Positions 62,920 through 64,000 of a stretch of 64,000 nucleotides of DNA are shown here, piece by piece. This DNA comes from Gyromitra esculenta (taxonomy: Eukaryota; Ascomycota; Pezizomycetes; Pezizales; Discinaceae), in the NCBI GenBank assembly GCA_038503075.1, contig JBCAML010000009.1, positions 1,302,001-1,366,000 on the forward strand, given 5' to 3'. A program made the position numbers and the translations under genes. The notes beneath the pieces were generated by a model. That model saw nothing but the letters and a program-made list of their open reading frames with translations, had not been told where the DNA came from and searched no databases. Every line of letters starts with the position of its first letter. The stretch's first letter is position 1.

Positions 62920-63318
62920 ATGGTGGAACTGTTTTCAGCGAAGGGAGAGCGCGTGATTTTCACTCGCAGGAAACGAGCCGGGAAGAGCACAGTTATCTTT
63001 CACTGTAGTGCAAGTGGTCACAAAGACAGAATCGCCATCGTCGGTGCCTCCGATGGTGCTCTTCCGAGAGTGAGCGCGTCCCACACTAAGGCTAGACATA
63101 AGTATATGTTCTTTGAATCTTTGAAGACGTATCAAAGAAGCCATGCGTACGTAACACACCAGCGCAATGATATCGTCAGGTTCGATGACCATCTCTATCT
63201 TGTGCGCCTTCCCTTCGTGAGACTCAGGTTTTGGGCTCCGACTAGAGAAGAGGCTGATATTCTCCTCTTTGCCTGTAGGTCTATGAAATTGATTGCTTCC
63301 TCCACACCAGAGATATAG
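62920..63318 (+). CDS. Doubtful 132-residue ORF
   Basis: Opens with MVELFSAKGERVIFTRRKRAGKSTVIFHCSASGHKDRIAIVGASDGALPRV and ends in LLFACRSMKLIASSTPEI. It is preceded by a 100-bp C/T-rich leader, as expressed fungal genes often are. It has no signal peptide or membrane segment, is rather basic, and shows no domain I recognise. An orphan gene or a chance frame are both possible. Confidence 0.3.
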   Translation: MVELFSAKGERVIFTRRKRAGKSTVIFHCSASGHKDRIAIVGASDGALPRVSASHTKARHKYMFFESLKTYQRSHAYVTHQRNDIVRFDDHLYLVRLPFVRLRFWAPTREEADILLFACRSMKLIASSTPEI

Positions 63319-64000
63319 CTAACCTTACTTCAGCGGGGATGTATACCCTCCCTAACTATTGAGTGAAAGTTCTGGACAGGAGTTCTTGTCGGATGGGTTT
63401 TAGAATGGGAGTTTGGGTTTCTGCTCTTTCTTAATACCATAACATTTGCTCTTTTTATCGCTGGTTTCTTTTTCTTTTTCCTTTACATATTTCTTATTTG
63501 GAGCAAGGGCTTCTATAATTTATCGTATCCGTATGTATCGTAGGTGTTGGATCTGCATACATGAATCAGCTCGAACTGAGACGCGAATTATAAAAAGAAA
63601 AAAGGGTTCGCGAAAATTGGTATTTATTGCAAATATATTTTAGGCAAACCTCACATATTTTCCCCACATGTTCTTTCATGATATCTTTGGCTCTTTTTGC
63701 AGACATGCGAAGCGATTTATGCCATGTTATTTCGAAGAGTTTTATTTGAGATTCATATGCGAGCTCAGGACTGTTCCATGGACCAGATATAAACTTTTGA
63801 TCTCTGAAATATATACTATAAAGAGTTCACGTGTGACTTATGTCGGCCAGCGAATCGTACGTAAACTATTCCTACGCAACGTAAAACATCGATATAAACT
63901 ACAGGTTTGAAGTATCTGAAAGAGTAGCTGTCCAAAAAAAAAGTAGTTTCTATTGGTCTGGCGTTGGACATATGTGATCGGTAGTCTGCTATCAATAAGC
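63319..64000. other. End of window, no supported gene
   Basis: T-rich sequence with a few short frames and nothing recognisable. Confidence 0.4.

Noticed and set aside
62551..63008. Two plus frames of 69 and 90 codons
   Set aside because: Pro/Ser/His-rich translation of a C/T-rich leader rather than a protein-like sequence.

Overview
The window looks like nuclear DNA of a filamentous ascomycete (Pezizomycotina). Reasons: short GT..AG introns with CTAAC/CTGAC-type branch points, a forkhead factor of the Sep1/Hcm1 type, a MIPC-type mannosyltransferase, an AzgA purine permease, an ALE1-type acyltransferase, remnants of a fungal hydrolase-NB-ARC-TPR receptor, and small TA-flanked transposon relics. 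The class cannot be fixed from the sequence alone.

Layout: 1-4.2 kb is gene-free and holds two adjacent TA-flanked inverted-repeat elements. 4.3-11.4 kb is a housekeeping block: LAS21/GPI7 (+), RMP1 (-), a small Rcf3-like mitochondrial gene (+) and a SUR1-type glycosyltransferase (-). 13.3-18 kb holds a small secreted eight-cysteine protein, a tRNA-like A/B-box element, an APH-family protein that lacks key catalytic aspartates, and HIS3. 18-22 kb is empty. 22.2-24.4 kb is an AzgA permease gene with tiny exons. 24.4-29.5 kb is empty, followed by the forkhead gene (29.6-31.6 kb). 31.7-36 kb is gene-poor and carries a third TA-flanked element. 36-38.4 kb is a wrecked hydrolase-NB-ARC-TPR gene.

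38.6-43.6 kb holds POL5 and an unrecognised gene, both on the minus strand. 45-47.5 kb has two intron-containing tRNA-Pro genes flanking CWC21. 48.3-50.5 kb is the ALE1-type acyltransferase. 51.8-53.6 kb is actin, in eight exons including exons of 7, 14, 17 and 10 nt. 54.9-56.6 kb holds FES1 and BUD31 in tandem. 57.4-60.9 kb is a large 2-oxoglutarate/Fe(II) dioxygenase-like gene interrupted by three amber codons and a frame break. 61.4-61.8 kb is PET100, and the end of the window is mostly non-coding with one doubtful ORF.

No biosynthetic cluster or operon-like grouping is visible. The genes are mostly conserved single-copy functions: GPI and sphingolipid synthesis, rRNA processing, splicing, respiratory-chain assembly, histidine synthesis and the cytoskeleton. 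They are separated by decayed, repeat-bearing DNA. The most distinctive features are the decaying NLR, the dioxygenase whose three stops all fit CpA-to-TpA change, the predicted pseudokinase, the set of very short exons, and a strong excess of the palindrome TACATGTA. Gene models were assembled by hand from reading frame, splice sites and phase; every multi-exon model given as intact closes in frame.
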